Assembly (NCBI RefSeq): GCF_014836615.1
Contig: NZ_JACSQN010000010.1
Location: 62,001-126,000 of the forward strand
Direction of reading: 5' to 3'
DNA: 64,000 nucleotides
Origin: Sporosarcina quadrami
Lineage (GTDB): Bacteria; Bacillota; Bacilli; Bacillales_A; Planococcaceae
Position numbers and translations under genes: made by a program. Every line of letters starts with the position of its first letter. Positions within the stretch are counted from its first letter, which is position 1. The notes under the pieces are model-generated. The model worked only from the letters and a program-made list of their open reading frames with translations. It made no database searches and was not told where the DNA came from. Positions 61,957 to 64,000 of the stretch are shown here, one piece after another.

Positions 61957-63891
61957 ATGTTTGATTCATTGTTGTTTGATTTAATGTTAGTCATACTCAT
62001 AGGGATTCTCTCCCAGTGGGTGGCATGGAAATACAGAATGCCCGCAATTGTCGTCATGGCTGTTGCAGGATTGCTTGTCGGGCCGATCTTTGGGTTGATT
62101 AATCCACAGGAAAGCATGGGCGAACTGTTTGGCCCAATCATTACATTTGCGGTAGCGATCATTCTATTTGAAGGTAGTTTGAACTTGGATGTCCGGGAAA
62201 TTAGAGGATTCAGCAAGCCGGTAGGTCGTATCGTCACAATAGGCGCATTCATCGCCTGGATTGCAGGCTCGTTAGCTGCCCATTATTTGGCGGGCTTGTC
62301 GTGGGAAGTGTCGTTCATCATCGGTGGATTATTCATTGTAACGGGTCCGACTGTCATTTTGCCTCTACTTCGGCAGGCAAAACTTAAGCCCCGTGTAGCT
62401 GCAATATTGAAATGGGAAGGCATAGTCGTCGATCCATTTGGTGCTTTGCTAGCTGTCTTTGCATTTGAATTCATTAAATTCATTAATAGCGAAGTGACAT
62501 TGAACGCGTTATTGCTGTTTTTTGCCGCTTCCGCTTTTGCAGTAATTATTGGATGGGTAGCTGCTCTCATCATTGGAAATGCGTTTGAGCGAGGAAGCAT
62601 TCCAGAGTATTTGAAAGCACCTATCCTCTTTGTTGTCGTTCTGTCCGTCTTCGTCTTTTCAGATGAAATCATGCATGAAACGGGCTTACTAGCCGTAACT
62701 GCTATGGGGATGAAGATGGCGAATATGCGTCTGACGACATTGAATGATGTGCGTCATTTTAAAGAGGACATATCTGTTCTTCTTATATCAGGAATCTTTG
62801 TCATGTTGACAGCGTCGCTTGATCCTAAAATATTGATTGAAATCTTTAATCCGTCAATTGTACTGTACGTGACGGCAATGCTCTTTGTTGTACGCCCGCT
62901 GTCCATTTGGATTTCAACCATCGGAACAGATTTGAGTATTCGAGAAAAACTGTTAATCGGTTGGATTGCTCCGCGAGGAATTGTTGCACTCACCGTGTCA
63001 GGGTATTTTGCGACAATCTTGCTTGAAAAAGGCTATGAAGATGCCGAGCTGCTTACAGCGTTAACCTTTGCGCTTGTTCTTTCAACCGTAGTTCTACACG
63101 GTTTCTCCATCGGATTTGTCGCCAAGAAGTTGAATTTGACGACAACAGACGAGTCTGGAGTCGCGATTATCGGCGGTTCAAAGTTTGCAGCAGAGCTTGC
63201 GCAATCCGTTAAAGATACGGGGAATGAAGTGCTCATTCTCGATCAGACGTGGGCAGGACTTGCTGAAGCAAGAAAACTTGGTTTGAGCAGTTATGTAGGG
63301 GATATTCTTTCTGAACAAATTGAGTATCATATTGACTTGACGCCATATCGTTATATGCTTGCGATGACGAAATCAGATATTTATAATGCACACATTTGTG
63401 CAGATTTTGCCCCGGATTTAGGACGGAAGAATTTATTCCAAACGGCATTCCATGTTGGAAGAGATACGGAAGGATTCACAATAACCGGTGGCCAGTCGCT
63501 GTTTACACCAGCCATTTCAATCTATGAGTTGGAAGATCGCATGCATGCCGGGCATGGAATCCGCAAGACGTTGTTGACGAAACAGTACAGTTATACACAA
63601 TATTTACGTGAACGTGATGACAAGTCCATATTACTCTATATTTTACGTGCAGATGGCTCAATAGAATTCTTTACACCTAAGGATGAGTTGCAAGCTACTG
63701 CAGGAGACGCAATAATATCCCTGACGTCGCCAGCAAAAACGATTGAACGGGTAAAAGAGCGTTTAGAAGAAGAGCATGGAGAGAAAAAGGTGCCTTACGA
63801 GCAATTGGAAGAACTGTTCATTGAGGAACCAAAAGAAGAGAAACGAGAAATCCCAGGAGCCTCTCCTATGTCGACCATAAATGCCAAATAA
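61957..63891 (+). CDS. CPA1-type Na+/H+ antiporter with C-terminal RCK domain
   Basis: 644 residues, ATG with CGGAG upstream. Twelve or so helices (about 1-395) with the antiporter motif LFEGSLNLDVREIRGF, WEGIVVDPFGALLA, and APRGIVALTVSG. A Rossmann-like RCK_N/TrkA-N domain follows (about 405-520, VAIIGGSKFAAELAQSV), then a small C-terminal domain and acidic tail. It should exchange Na+ or K+ for H+ across the membrane, gated by a nucleotide bound to the RCK domain. Confidence 0.9.
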   Translation: MFDSLLFDLMLVILIGILSQWVAWKYRMPAIVVMAVAGLLVGPIFGLINPQESMGELFGPIITFAVAIILFEGSLNLDVREIRGFSKPVGRIVTIGAFIAWIAGSLAAHYLAGLSWEVSFIIGGLFIVTGPTVILPLLRQAKLKPRVAAILKWEGIVVDPFGALLAVFAFEFIKFINSEVTLNALLLFFAASAFAVIIGWVAALIIGNAFERGSIPEYLKAPILFVVVLSVFVFSDEIMHETGLLAVTAMGMKMANMRLTTLNDVRHFKEDISVLLISGIFVMLTASLDPKILIEIFNPSIVLYVTAMLFVVRPLSIWISTIGTDLSIREKLLIGWIAPRGIVALTVSGYFATILLEKGYEDAELLTALTFALVLSTVVLHGFSIGFVAKKLNLTTTDESGVAIIGGSKFAAELAQSVKDTGNEVLILDQTWAGLAEARKLGLSSYVGDILSEQIEYHIDLTPYRYMLAMTKSDIYNAHICADFAPDLGRKNLFQTAFHVGRDTEGFTITGGQSLFTPAISIYELEDRMHAGHGIRKTLLTKQYSYTQYLRERDDKSILLYILRADGSIEFFTPKDELQATAGDAIISLTSPAKTIERVKERLEEEHGEKKVPYEQLEELFIEEPKEEKREIPGASPMSTINAK

Positions 63892-63966
63892 GCTTAAAAT
63901 AAAGTATTCGGATAAGCTGTTATGGTACGATTGAAGATGGATATACAGCTTTGAGGAGGATGAACA

Positions 63967-64000
63967 TTGAAAGTTTTGTTAGTAGACGGAACAATTATCG
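63967..64000 (+). CDS. Start of a gene cut by the window edge
   Basis: TTG at 63967 with GAGGAGG 8 bases upstream begins MKVLLVDGTII. Only 11 codons are seen, so the product cannot be named; a nucleotide-binding start is possible. Confidence 0.5.
   Translation, partial: MKVLLVDGTII

Overview
The window looks like a chromosome segment of a low-GC Gram-positive, endospore-former-type bacterium of the order Bacillales, most likely Planococcaceae (Sporosarcina-like). This is inferred from strong AGGAGG-type ribosome sites, frequent TTG/GTG starts, and families typical of that group: YhgD/YhgE, YusW, DUF2804, SE1832, YkkCD behind a guanidine-I riboswitch, lipobox lipoproteins and a SigB-type promoter. 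No rRNA or ribosomal protein genes are present, so the genus is not proven.

Layout. Positions 1-35 kb are host chromosome: an AIM24 protein; a TetR regulator divergent from a 14-TM efflux pump; a three-gene set that reads as lysine catabolism (lysine 6-dehydrogenase-like, aldehyde dehydrogenase, glutaryl-CoA-dehydrogenase-like); an acyltransferase; a lipoprotein serpin; an ABC-F ribosome-protection-type ATPase behind an attenuator leader; a two-component system with a lipoprotein; yhgD-yhgE; a stress SDR; pcp; a short-chain fatty acid transporter; a secreted beta-propeller protein; a split ThrE exporter; a PAS-GGDEF-EAL protein; an EamA transporter; and a heterodimeric ABC exporter.

From 35,428 to 50,567 lies a 15.1-kb integrated element in a tRNA-Ala(GGC) gene, bounded by 45-bp perfect direct repeats. 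Its plan resembles a phage satellite (PICI-like): integrase and repressor leftward, excisionase-like protein and replication genes rightward, a PrimPol and a DUF927 helicase followed by an AT-rich iteron region that may be the origin, then small cargo genes. Its structural phage genes are odd: a prohead protease without capsid, portal or terminase, and a tape-measure protein that stops inside its usual C-terminal motif, directly coupled to a proteasome/HslV-like Ntn-hydrolase. Integrase arm-type repeats lie just inside both ends.

From 50.6 to 64 kb the host chromosome resumes: an MBL-fold hydrolase, the YkkCD guanidinium exporter with its riboswitch, an amidase, DegV, a nitroreductase, an M20 dipeptidase, a CNNM/CorC-type protein, an ECF sigma factor, a phospholipase-D-family protein, an SE1832 protein, an SpsG/PseG-like protein and a Na+/H+ antiporter with an RCK domain.

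A second theme is a set of intergenic tandem arrays with a period of about 20-21 bp at five places, in three unrelated sequence families. They are noncoding, although they create long false reading frames. Their function is unknown.
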